NCBI GenBank assembly: GCA_003557965.1
Contig: PWND01000222.1
Span: forward strand, 1 to 10,391
Direction of reading: 5' to 3'
Origin: Bacteroidales bacterium
GTDB lineage: Bacteria > Bacteroidota > Bacteroidia > Bacteroidales > UBA7960
DNA length: 10,391 bases
Part shown: in pieces, positions 1 to 6,604 of the stretch
How the letters are laid out: every line of letters starts with the position of its first letter
Position numbering within the stretch: the first letter of the stretch is position 1
Translations under genes and position numbers: made by a program
Notes under the pieces: generated by a model
What the model saw: only the letters and a program-made list of their open reading frames with translations
Told to the model about the DNA's origin: nothing
Databases searched by the model: none

Positions 1-1067
1 AATAGCCTGTCGGCATGGCTGTACCTTGCAGAAACGGTTAATTGGTTATGTTTGTTTATGTCGTAGTCAAATCCGAGCTGCACGTTTTGTGAATTAAAAT
101 CTCTTATAAAATCTAAATCCTGGTTTAGGAAGGTAGTATCAGCATTTGGCAAAAAGCTTGTTCTGAAGCTATTACCGTATCCGTCCATACTGAATAGCCT
201 GTTATTGTAATTAGCGAAAATATTTACTTTATTTACTTTATAGTTCAGGTTAACTGAGCCACTGTAGCGGTTATTTGTAGATGCACTTAATGATACCATT
301 CCGTTGTAACCCGGCCTTTTTTCTTTTTTCAAAATAACATTAATAATGCCGGAAGTTCCATCGGGGTCGTACCTAACAGATGGATTAGTAATAACTTCAA
401 CAGATTCTATCATTTCAGCAGGAATTTGTTCGAGTGCTTCTGAGCCACTTAGCCCTGTGAGAGTGGAAGGCCTGCCATCAATTAGTATAGTAACATTAGT
501 GCTGCCTCTAAGGCTTACATTGCCATCAAAATCAACCGCAACACTTGGTATATTTTGCATTATTTCCAGCCCTGTCCCGCCGGTAGCAGCTAATTCCTGG
601 CCAACATTTATTACTCTTCTGTCCAGCCCTGTACTAAGCAGTTCCCTAGCGGCTTCTATTGTTACTTCCGATAAGACCTCACTACTGGCTTCTACTTTTA
701 TAATACCTGCATCATATTCAGGCTCTCTGAATGTAATTCTTATTGAGTTAACATATTCAGTTGGATATCCAACATAGCTTATTGACAAGTAAAAAACTCC
801 CGGATGCACTTCGGTAATTATAAAACTTCCGTCTTCTTCTGCAATAGAGCCTGATACCATTGTAGAATCTTTTTCACTGTAAAGAACAATGCTTGCAAAG
901 CTTAAAGGTTCTTCAGTAATTGCATCAATTACTTTACCTTTAACTGTGCCAATTTTTGGAAGCTCGCCATCTGCCGGCCTTTGGCCGCCTCTCTGGCCTT
1001 GCTCCGCTGCTATTGATATTGGAAAAATGAAAAATGCTATAAGCATTATCAACAAAAGTGATTTCAT
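1..1067 (-). CDS. TonB-dependent outer-membrane receptor, N-terminal part (3' end outside window)
   Basis: The frame is open from an ATG at 1067 to the left edge, giving 355 residues with no stop, so the C-terminal barrel is missing. The start is supported by a clear signal peptide (MKSLLLIMLIAFFIFPISIA, likely cleaved after Ala20). A short Gln/Gly-rich linker (residues 22-35) follows. A carboxypeptidase-regulatory-like beta-sandwich spans about 41-125 (GTVKGKVIDAITEEPLSFAS, then the ISYVGY motif at 96-101). The TonB-box-like stretch LSEVTIEAA is at 132-140. A plug domain spans about 145-250, with NVSLRGSTNVTILIDGRPS at 183-201 and YDPDGTSGIINVILKK at 233-248. The first barrel strands follow. 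This arrangement is typical of Bacteroidota outer-membrane beta-barrel receptors that import ligands across the outer membrane using TonB-ExbBD energy. The plug wording resembles the non-SusC 'outer membrane beta-barrel family' receptors. The substrate cannot be told, and no SusD partner is visible upstream. No Shine-Dalgarno and no good TAnnTTTG element was found upstream. Confidence 0.9.
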   Translation of the reverse strand, partial: MKSLLLIMLIAFFIFPISIAAEQGQRGGQRPADGELPKIGTVKGKVIDAITEEPLSFASIVLYSEKDSTMVSGSIAEEDGSFIITEVHPGVFYLSISYVGYPTEYVNSIRITFREPEYDAGIIKVEASSEVLSEVTIEAARELLSTGLDRRVINVGQELAATGGTGLEIMQNIPSVAVDFDGNVSLRGSTNVTILIDGRPSTLTGLSGSEALEQIPAEMIESVEVITNPSVRYDPDGTSGIINVILKKEKRPGYNGMVSLSASTNNRYSGSVNLNYKVNKVNIFANYNNRLFSMDGYGNSFRTSFLPNADTTFLNQDLDFIRDFNSQNVQLGFDYDINKHNQLTVSARYSHADRL

Positions 1068-1137
1068 ATTTGTATTATTGTTAAAATAATTAGTACTTGC
1101 TTTAATATTTAATTAAAAATTTCTATAGTTAGACGCT

Positions 1138-1178
1138 AAGCTAATTATAAGGTTTAAAGCATAATAAACAATTAGCTT
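1138..1178. repeat. 9-bp perfect inverted repeat with T-tract
   Basis: AAGCTAATT (1138-1146) and AATTAGCTT (1170-1178) are perfect reverse complements separated by 23 bases. The right arm runs into a stretch of seven T (1177-1183). The spacer contains a second near-palindrome centred on TTTAAA. On the plus strand this resembles a weak intrinsic terminator, but no plus-strand gene lies immediately upstream. It could equally be an operator for the divergent receptor gene, or chance in AT-rich DNA. Confidence 0.4.
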
Positions 1179-1322
1179 TTTTTGTGAAAACAGGGCTTTG
1201 TGCAAATATTTTTCAACAAATTTTAAGCAATTTTGTAAATTCATTATAAGTATTAGAAAATCAAATACATACTTGCCAAAATCAGTCGGGTTTTTGTTAA
1301 TAACAGATATATCATAAATATA

Positions 1323-1350
1323 TTTGAAAGCCGTTTATATATTATCTTTG
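1323..1350 (+). promoter_or_regulatory. Candidate Bacteroidota-type promoter of parE
   Basis: A TTTG (1323-1326, the -33 element) and TATCTTTG (1343-1350), which fits TAnnTTTG perfectly, are separated by 16 bases. The Bacteroidota consensus spacing is slightly longer. The ATG of parE begins 18 bases after the -7 element, implying a very short leader. Because the -7 element lies inside the 5' extension of the open frame, it argues for the downstream ATG as the true start. Confidence 0.5.
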
Positions 1351-1368
1351 CAAGCGAAATTTATAATT

Positions 1369-3228
1369 ATGGAAACTAAAGTATTAGAAAAGTATTCAGA
1401 AGATAGTATAAAAACCCTTGAATGGTATGAACATATTCGTTTACGCCCGGGTATGTACATAGGCAAGTTAGGCGACGGAGCTTCCCAGGATGACGGTATA
1501 TATGTTTTGATAAAAGAAACCATTGATAATGCTGTAGATGAATTTATCAGCGGATTTGGAAAAACTATAGAAGTTAGCATAAAAGACAGAATGGTTATAG
1601 TGAGGGACTATGGCAGGGGAATACCATTGGGAAAACTTGTTGATTGTGTCTCAAAAATTAATACCGGTGCGAAATATGATAGTAAAGTTTTTAAAAAGAC
1701 AGTTGGACTTAATGGGGTTGGTACAAAGGCTGTAAATGCTTTATCCAGTTATTTTGAAATAGAATCGGTAAGGGAAGGAAAATCAAAAGTTGTTGAGTAT
1801 GAAAATGGCTTATTAAAAGATGAGAATAAGCCGGAACAAACATCAGCCAGAAATGGTACAATAGTAAAGTTTATCCCTGATGAGAAGGTTTTTGGTAACT
1901 ACAGGTATATTAATGAATACATTGAAAAACTACTGTGGAATTATGTGTATTTGAATAAGGGCTTAACAATATACTTCAATGGACAGAAATTTCATTCAGA
2001 AAACGGCATTCTTGATTTATTAAACCGGTCTATTGACAGCCCAATATGTTACCCAATAATTCATCTTGAAGATGATGATATTGAGTTTGCTTTTACTCAC
2101 AGTTCAACACAATACAGTGAGGAGTATTTTTCATTTGTAAACGGCCAACATACAACACAAGGGGGTACACACCAGGCTGCGTTTAGGGAAGCTTTAAACA
2201 AAACAATCAGAGATTTTTATAAAAAAGATTTTGATGCAAGCGATATAAAAACCTCGATAATTGTTGCAATGAATATTAAAATTCAGGAGCCTGTTTTTGA
2301 GTCACAAACCAAAACCAAGCTTGGGTCTCAGTACATGGAACCTGAAGGCAAAGTTTCAATAAGAAATTATATTGGAGAGGTTTTAAAAAAGAAACTTGAT
2401 AACTACCTGCATATGAATTCCGATACTGCGGAAGCTTTACTAAAGAAAATTTTGCAGTCGGAAAAAGAGAGAAAAGAACTTGCAAGTATAAAAAAGGTTG
2501 CTAAAGAAAGAGTAAAAAAAGCAAGCTTATTTAATAAGAAATTGAGAGATTGTCGCATTCATTATAATGATAACAATACAAACGGACAAAGGCTTGAAAC
2601 TACTTTGTTTATTACAGAGGGTGATTCTGCAAGTGGTTCTATTACTAAAGCCCGCAATGTTAATACACAGGCTGTTTTTAGCCTTAAGGGAAAGCCTCTA
2701 AATTGCTATGGTTTAACAAAGAAGATAGTTTATGAAAATGAGGAGTTTAATTTGCTGCAAGCTGCTTTAAATATTGAGGATGGGATTGAAAACCTTAGAT
2801 ATAACAATATTGTAGTAGCAACTGATGCTGATGTTGATGGCATGCATATACGTTTGTTATTGTTAACTTTTTTCTTGCAGTTTTTCCCTGATCTGGTCAG
2901 GAATGGACATTTGTACATATTGCAAACACCGTTATTCAGGGTCAGAAACAAGCAAAAAACAATTTATTGTTATAATGACCAGGAAAGGGTAAAAGCAATA
3001 AACGAACTTAAAAATCCGGAAATTACCAGGTTTAAAGGCCTTGGCGAAATATCACCTGATGAATTCAGCAATTTTATTGGAAAGAGCATCAGGTTGGACC
3101 CTGTGATTCTTAGGAAAGATGTTAGCCTTAATGAAATGCTTTCATTTTATATGGGCAAAAACTCACCTGAAAGACAAGATTTTATAATTAATAATCTTAG
3201 AGTAGAAATGGATATTGTAGGAGATTAA
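1369..3228 (+). CDS. parE: DNA topoisomerase IV subunit B (ParE), Bacteroidota type
   Basis: This 619-residue type IIA topoisomerase ATPase subunit acts with ParC to decatenate chromosomes and relax supercoils. The GHKL ATPase domain (about 1-230) shows the base Glu50 and Mg-binding Asn54 in KETIDNAVDE, RDYGRGIP at 79-86 and GLNGVGTKAVNALS at 113-126. The transducer domain carries QGGTHQAAF at 264-272 and the QTK loop Gln313-Lys315. The TOPRIM domain has ITEGDSASGS at 415-424 (Glu417) and ATDADVDGMH at 484-493 (Asp486, Asp488). RFKGLGEIS at 554-562 and the short tail end the protein. There is no GyrB-type insertion. The opening HIRLRPGMYIGKLGDG and the length fit Bacteroidota ParE better than GyrB. 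The frame is open to a TTG at 1324, but the ATG at 1369 is preferred: it starts the conserved region and follows a promoter element. It has no Shine-Dalgarno, as is usual in this phylum. The next gene is convergent, so parC is not directly downstream. Confidence 0.93.
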   Translation: METKVLEKYSEDSIKTLEWYEHIRLRPGMYIGKLGDGASQDDGIYVLIKETIDNAVDEFISGFGKTIEVSIKDRMVIVRDYGRGIPLGKLVDCVSKINTGAKYDSKVFKKTVGLNGVGTKAVNALSSYFEIESVREGKSKVVEYENGLLKDENKPEQTSARNGTIVKFIPDEKVFGNYRYINEYIEKLLWNYVYLNKGLTIYFNGQKFHSENGILDLLNRSIDSPICYPIIHLEDDDIEFAFTHSSTQYSEEYFSFVNGQHTTQGGTHQAAFREALNKTIRDFYKKDFDASDIKTSIIVAMNIKIQEPVFESQTKTKLGSQYMEPEGKVSIRNYIGEVLKKKLDNYLHMNSDTAEALLKKILQSEKERKELASIKKVAKERVKKASLFNKKLRDCRIHYNDNNTNGQRLETTLFITEGDSASGSITKARNVNTQAVFSLKGKPLNCYGLTKKIVYENEEFNLLQAALNIEDGIENLRYNNIVVATDADVDGMHIRLLLLTFFLQFFPDLVRNGHLYILQTPLFRVRNKQKTIYCYNDQERVKAINELKNPEITRFKGLGEISPDEFSNFIGKSIRLDPVILRKDVSLNEMLSFYMGKNSPERQDFIINNLRVEMDIVGD

Positions 3229-3263
3229 TTATTTAAGCTAGCAATATTTACTCCTGTTTTTTG

Positions 3264-4058
3264 CTATAAAATTGAAAACCTGTCCCAGTCAGGTCCAAGC
3301 TTAAAACTTTTTCTAAATTCAATCAGCTCAGAAGCTGACAACAAAACTGTTTCATGAACCTCTTTATTAGGTTTAATATTGGAGATGAGTTCTCCTTTGG
3401 CATTAACTACGGCCGAATCACCGGAGTACTCTTTGTTATTAAAGTCTTTCCCTACGCGATTTACTCCAACTACATAAGACTGGTTTTCTATTGCCCTTGC
3501 TAATAAAAGTGTTTTCCATGCGTTACTTCGGGGTTTTGGCCAATTGGCAGTATAAATCAGGCAGTCATAATCAAAGCCATTATTTTCAGAAAAATTATTT
3601 TTGCTCCACACGGGAAACCTTAAGTCATAACAAATAAGCGGCAAAAATTTCCAGCCTTTATAATTTATAATAATTTTTTTGTTGCCGGCTGTGTATTTTT
3701 CGTGTTCTCCGGCAAAAGTGAATAAGTGTTTTTTATCATATTGATGATACTTGCCGCCAGGTTCAACCCAGTAAAATCTATTGTAATACTTGTTGTTTTC
3801 TTTTGTTGATATACTTCCTGCAATAACGGTATTTTTTGACTCTGCCATTTTTTTCATCCACAGGAAAGATTCACCTTTGGCAGCTTCTGCTATTAGAGCG
3901 GGTTCCATTGAGAAACCTGTTGAAAACATTTCAGGCAATACAATAATATCAGAGTTTTCCTGAATGTTGTTAATTTTTTCTGTAAACATTTTCCTGTTTT
4001 GTTCGTGCGACTCCCAAAACAGAGAACTTTGAACAATAGTAAGTCTTATATCTTGCAT
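3264..4058 (-). CDS. yafV: Omega-amidase YafV-like (nitrilase superfamily)
   Basis: This 264-residue C-N hydrolase is closely similar in motif wording to E. coli YafV. The catalytic triad is visible: Glu43 in LPEMFSTGF, Lys109 in YDKKHLF and Cys143 in LICYDLRFPVW. Other YafV-like landmarks are GEHEKYTAG (117-125), ANWPKPRS (171-178) and ARAIENQ (187-193). YafV-type enzymes hydrolyse the omega-amide of alpha-ketoglutaramate, giving 2-oxoglutarate and ammonia, and also 2-oxosuccinamate. There is no signal peptide, so it is cytosolic. Its start overlaps the end of the upstream aminotransferase by 13 bp, indicating translational coupling in one operon. The biological sense is that it removes the toxic, cyclising keto-acid left when glutamine is the amino donor in the partner's reaction. 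It converges with parE across 35 bp. The family is secure; the substrate is inferred from homology and context. Confidence 0.9.
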   Translation of the reverse strand: MQDIRLTIVQSSLFWESHEQNRKMFTEKINNIQENSDIIVLPEMFSTGFSMEPALIAEAAKGESFLWMKKMAESKNTVIAGSISTKENNKYYNRFYWVEPGGKYHQYDKKHLFTFAGEHEKYTAGNKKIIINYKGWKFLPLICYDLRFPVWSKNNFSENNGFDYDCLIYTANWPKPRSNAWKTLLLARAIENQSYVVGVNRVGKDFNNKEYSGDSAVVNAKGELISNIKPNKEVHETVLLSASELIEFRKSFKLGPDWDRFSIL

Positions 4059-5206
4059 ATTATTTCTGCAGCTTTTTCAAGGGTTTCTTCTGACTTTGCG
4101 AAGCAAAATCGCAGTATATTATTATTTAAAGGAGTTATATAAAATGGCGACACAGGTACTGATGCTATACCATTTTCTTTAATAAGCTTTTCAGCGAAAG
4201 CCATTTCGTTATTATCATCGCTAATTTCACTATAATCGAGTAGTTGGAAATAAGTACCAGAGGATGTTAAAGGCTTAAAGCGGCTATTTTTAATTTTGCT
4301 TAAAAAGAAATCCCTTTTTTCCTGGTAATAACTACCAAGGTTTAAATAATTGTTTTTGTCAGCAAGATATTCTGCTATAGCTAACTGTACCGGTGTGTTA
4401 GAACAAAATACTGTAAACTGATGTGTTTTTCTGAATTCCTTCATAATATTTTCAGGTGCTACACAATAACCTGTTTTCCAGCCGGTAGCGTGAAATGTTT
4501 TTCCAAATGAGCATGTAACAATACTTCTTTCAGCCAATTTTGGAAATCTGCATACACTTTGGTGTTCATATCCATCAAAAATGATATGCTCGTAAACCTC
4601 ATCGCTCAGAATAATAATATCTGTATTTTTTGTTATTCTTTCCAGGCTTGCCATATCTTCTGCAGAAAGTATAGTACCGGTTGGGTTGTGAGGAGTGTTG
4701 ATAATAATCATTTTTGTGCGCTGATTAATAAGCTTTTTCACTTGGTCCCAGTCAACACCGTAGTCGGGTGCAGTTAGCTGAACGCAAATAGGGGTTCCGC
4801 CGGCAAGTTTTATGGCAGGTATATAACTATCGTAAGCAGGTTCAAAAACAATAACTTCATCATCTTCCCGAACTAATGATATAATTGCTGAAAACAAAGC
4901 TTGTGTGGCACCTGCTGTTACAGTTATTTCTGTTTCAGGATTGTACTTTGCCGAATATAGGTATTCTGTTTTTTCAGCAATGGCTTCTCTTAAAGGCTGT
5001 ACTCCGGGCATAGGAGCATATTGGTTATGTCCGGCTTTCATATATTTGTAAACGAGGCTAATTAGCTCTTCTGACACCGGAAAATCAGGGAAGCCCTGCG
5101 ACAGATTAATCGCATTATGCTCTACCGCCATTTTCGACATTACCGCAAATATTGAAGTACCCGTTTTCGGAAGCTTTGAGGTGATTGTGCTTGGATATTG
5201 TAGCAT
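4046..5206 (-). CDS. ybdL: Methionine/glutamine aminotransferase, YbdL-like (PLP fold type I)
   Basis: This 386-residue class I/II aminotransferase has the same length as E. coli YbdL and the same N-terminal signature (INLSQGFPDF at 33-42, NQYAPMPGVQ at 61-70). PLP-binding residues are visible: Asn174 in NTPHNPTG, Asp202 and Tyr205 in SDEVYEH, the Schiff-base Lys236 in SFGKTFHATGWKTGY, and the carboxylate-binding Arg366 in LRFCFAK. YbdL-type enzymes favour methionine and aromatic amino acids or their keto-acids, with glutamine as a possible amino donor. This suits the final transamination of methionine salvage, regenerating methionine from 4-methylthio-2-oxobutanoate. Kynurenine aminotransferases are related, so the exact specificity is an inference. 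The gene starts a two-gene operon with the omega-amidase and is divergent from pgk. The ATG at 5206 has no Shine-Dalgarno. A TATTTTTG element lies about 65 bp upstream. Confidence 0.9.
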   Translation of the reverse strand: MLQYPSTITSKLPKTGTSIFAVMSKMAVEHNAINLSQGFPDFPVSEELISLVYKYMKAGHNQYAPMPGVQPLREAIAEKTEYLYSAKYNPETEITVTAGATQALFSAIISLVREDDEVIVFEPAYDSYIPAIKLAGGTPICVQLTAPDYGVDWDQVKKLINQRTKMIIINTPHNPTGTILSAEDMASLERITKNTDIIILSDEVYEHIIFDGYEHQSVCRFPKLAERSIVTCSFGKTFHATGWKTGYCVAPENIMKEFRKTHQFTVFCSNTPVQLAIAEYLADKNNYLNLGSYYQEKRDFFLSKIKNSRFKPLTSSGTYFQLLDYSEISDDNNEMAFAEKLIKENGIASVPVSPFYITPLNNNILRFCFAKSEETLEKAAEIICKI

Positions 5207-5271
5207 TTTATGTGGGTTTTATATGGTTAAGTGTTATTTTTCTTGTCTATCATTGTTATTATTATGTATGA

Positions 5272-5279
5272 CAAAAATA
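5272..5279 (-). promoter_or_regulatory. Candidate -7 promoter element for the aminotransferase/omega-amidase operon
   Basis: The minus strand reads TATTTTTG here, an exact fit to TAnnTTTG, 65 bases upstream of the aminotransferase ATG. No TTG or TTTG occurs at the expected -33 distance, so support rests on one AT-rich 8-mer. Confidence 0.3.
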
Positions 5280-5327
5280 TAATAAAAAAGGGAAAGTAAT
5301 TTGTATATAATTAATTTTTGAAACTTA

Positions 5328-5362
5328 TTTGTTATTAAATTTGTTAATAATTTGATTATATC
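5328..5362 (+). repeat. Degenerate 12-bp tandem repeat upstream of pgk
   Basis: Three adjacent units read TTTGTTATTAAA (5328-5339), TTTGTTAATAAT (5340-5351) and a more diverged TTGATTATATC (5352-5362). TTTG starts at 5328, 5340 and 5351, close to one helical turn apart. The last TTTG is a possible -33 promoter element for pgk. It may be only low-complexity AT-rich sequence. Confidence 0.35.
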
Positions 5363-5412
5363 ATATTAGCAAATATTTTCAGTATTGTTTAATGTAATAA
5401 TTTAAAAAACAG

Positions 5413-6603
5413 ATGAGAACAATAGACGGTTATAATTTTAGCAATAAAAAGGCATTGATAAGAGTAGATTTTAATGTGCCTTTAACAGATGATTTCAAGG
5501 TTAGTGATGACTCCAGAATAGTTGCAGCCTTGCCAACTATAAACAAAATTTTGAAAGATGGAGGCTCGGTGATACTCATGTCGCACCTGGGAAGGCCAAA
5601 GTCCGGGCCGGAGTATAAGTTTTCGTTACGGCATATAGTAGAGCATTTATCGGAAAAGCTTAATGCAGATGTTAAGTTTGCTGGCGATTGTGTTGGAAAA
5701 GAACCTTCGGAGTTAGCTGCATCTTTAAAACCGGGAGAAGTATTGTTGCTTGAGAATTTAAGATTTCATAAGGAAGAAACCAAGGGTGATGAATCTTTTG
5801 CCAGGAAGCTTGCTTCATTAGCAGATGTATATGTTAATGATGCTTTTGGTACGGCGCACAGGGCACATGCATCAACAGCCATAATAGCTCAATATTTTCC
5901 TAATGATAAAATGTTTGGATACCTTATAGCCAAAGAACTTGAAGGAATAAATAAACTGTTTAGCAATACTCAAAAGCCATTTACTGCAATCATAGGAGGT
6001 GCCAAGGTATCATCAAAAATTGAAATATTAAACAATTTGCTTGATAAAGCAGATTGTATTATTATTGGGGGCGGGATGATGTTTACCTTTGTAAAGGCCA
6101 GGGGAGGTAATGTAGGCAATAGCTTAATAGAGGAAGATTATTTGGATGTAGCTGAAGAAATTGAAGCTAAAGCAAAAAGGTTAGGTGTAAAGTTACTAAT
6201 TCCTGAAGATGTTGTTGTAGCAGATTCTTTTTCAAATGATGCAAATTTTAAAAATTCTGATGCGAGCAACATAGAAGCCGGATGGATGGGATTAGATATT
6301 GGAGAAAAAAGTGCAAGAGATTTATCAAGGGTGATTGAAGATTCAAAAACAATAATGTGGAATGGGCCAATGGGAGTTTTTGAGATGGAAAACTTTGCAA
6401 AAGGCACAAAGTCTGTTGCAGAAGCTATAGCAAGGGCAACTGATAGCGGAGCATTCTCCTTAGTTGGTGGTGGAGATTCTGTTGCAGCCATAAATCAATT
6501 AAAGCTTGCTGATAAGATTAGCTTTGTTAGTACAGGGGGAGGGGCGATGCTTGAATATCTTGAAGGTAAGGTACTCCCTGGCATAAAGGCAATTAGCGGA
6601 TAA
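5413..6603 (+). CDS. pgk: Phosphoglycerate kinase
   Basis: This complete 396-residue cytosolic glycolytic kinase interconverts 1,3-bisphosphoglycerate plus ADP and 3-phosphoglycerate plus ATP. The N-terminal substrate domain shows RVDFNVPL at 17-24 (Asp19, Asn21), Arg35, SHLGRPK at 57-63 (His58, Arg61), ENLRFHKEE at 114-122 (Arg117) and the basic-patch Arg150 in AHRAHAS. The C-terminal nucleotide domain shows IIGGAKVSSK at 193-202 (Lys198, Lys202), GGGMMFTF, MWNGPMGVFE at 315-324 (Glu324), GGGDSVAA at 352-359 and STGGGAMLEYLEG at 373-385. Length and all expected catalytic residues are normal. The ATG at 5413 lies just before the conserved start of the protein. There is no Shine-Dalgarno. It stands alone, without gap or tpiA beside it, and its stop codon is one base from that of the convergent hybrid kinase gene. 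Confidence 0.97.
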   Translation: MRTIDGYNFSNKKALIRVDFNVPLTDDFKVSDDSRIVAALPTINKILKDGGSVILMSHLGRPKSGPEYKFSLRHIVEHLSEKLNADVKFAGDCVGKEPSELAASLKPGEVLLLENLRFHKEETKGDESFARKLASLADVYVNDAFGTAHRAHASTAIIAQYFPNDKMFGYLIAKELEGINKLFSNTQKPFTAIIGGAKVSSKIEILNNLLDKADCIIIGGGMMFTFVKARGGNVGNSLIEEDYLDVAEEIEAKAKRLGVKLLIPEDVVVADSFSNDANFKNSDASNIEAGWMGLDIGEKSARDLSRVIEDSKTIMWNGPMGVFEMENFAKGTKSVAEAIARATDSGAFSLVGGGDSVAAINQLKLADKISFVSTGGGAMLEYLEGKVLPGIKAISG

Positions 6604-6604
6604 A

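Larger units (their letters stand above)
1068..1368. other. Divergent intergenic region between the receptor gene and parE
   Basis: About 300 bp of AT-rich sequence separates two genes transcribed away from each other, so it must hold both promoters. I see a plausible promoter only on the parE side (1323-1350). The receptor side has no good match to the Bacteroidota TAnnTTTG element. The region also contains a 9-bp inverted repeat (1138-1178). No small ORF with coding character and no RNA gene was recognised. Confidence 0.7.
5207..5412. other. Divergent promoter region between the aminotransferase operon and pgk
   Basis: These 206 very AT-rich bases drive transcription both ways. On the minus side there is a perfect TAnnTTTG match (5279-5272) without a convincing -33 partner. 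On the plus side a degenerate 12-bp repeat carries three TTTG units. The last of these, at 5351-5354, lies 19 bases before an imperfect -7 element, TATTTTCA (5374-5381). No RNA gene or riboswitch was recognised. Confidence 0.6.

Noticed and set aside
346..1089. Plus-strand open frames of 143 and 66 codons
   Set aside because: They lie antisense to the receptor gene, which has a signal peptide, regulatory-like domain and plug motifs. The plus-strand translations are low-complexity Ser/Leu/Ile-rich with no recognisable motif.
3239..3266. TAGCAA...TTGCTA inverted repeat between the convergent parE and omega-amidase genes, considered as a bidirectional terminator
   Set aside because: The stem is only 6 bp with two G/C pairs and a 16-base loop, and no T-run follows it on either strand. 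This is too weak to call.
5374..5381. TATTTTCA as the pgk -7 promoter element
   Set aside because: It mismatches TAnnTTTG at two of the six fixed positions. Spacing to TTTG at 5351-5354 is good, but the evidence is too thin for a separate feature.
6138..6491. Minus-strand open frame of 117 codons
   Set aside because: It is antisense to the conserved C-terminal half of pgk. Its composition mirrors the pgk codons and it shows no motif.
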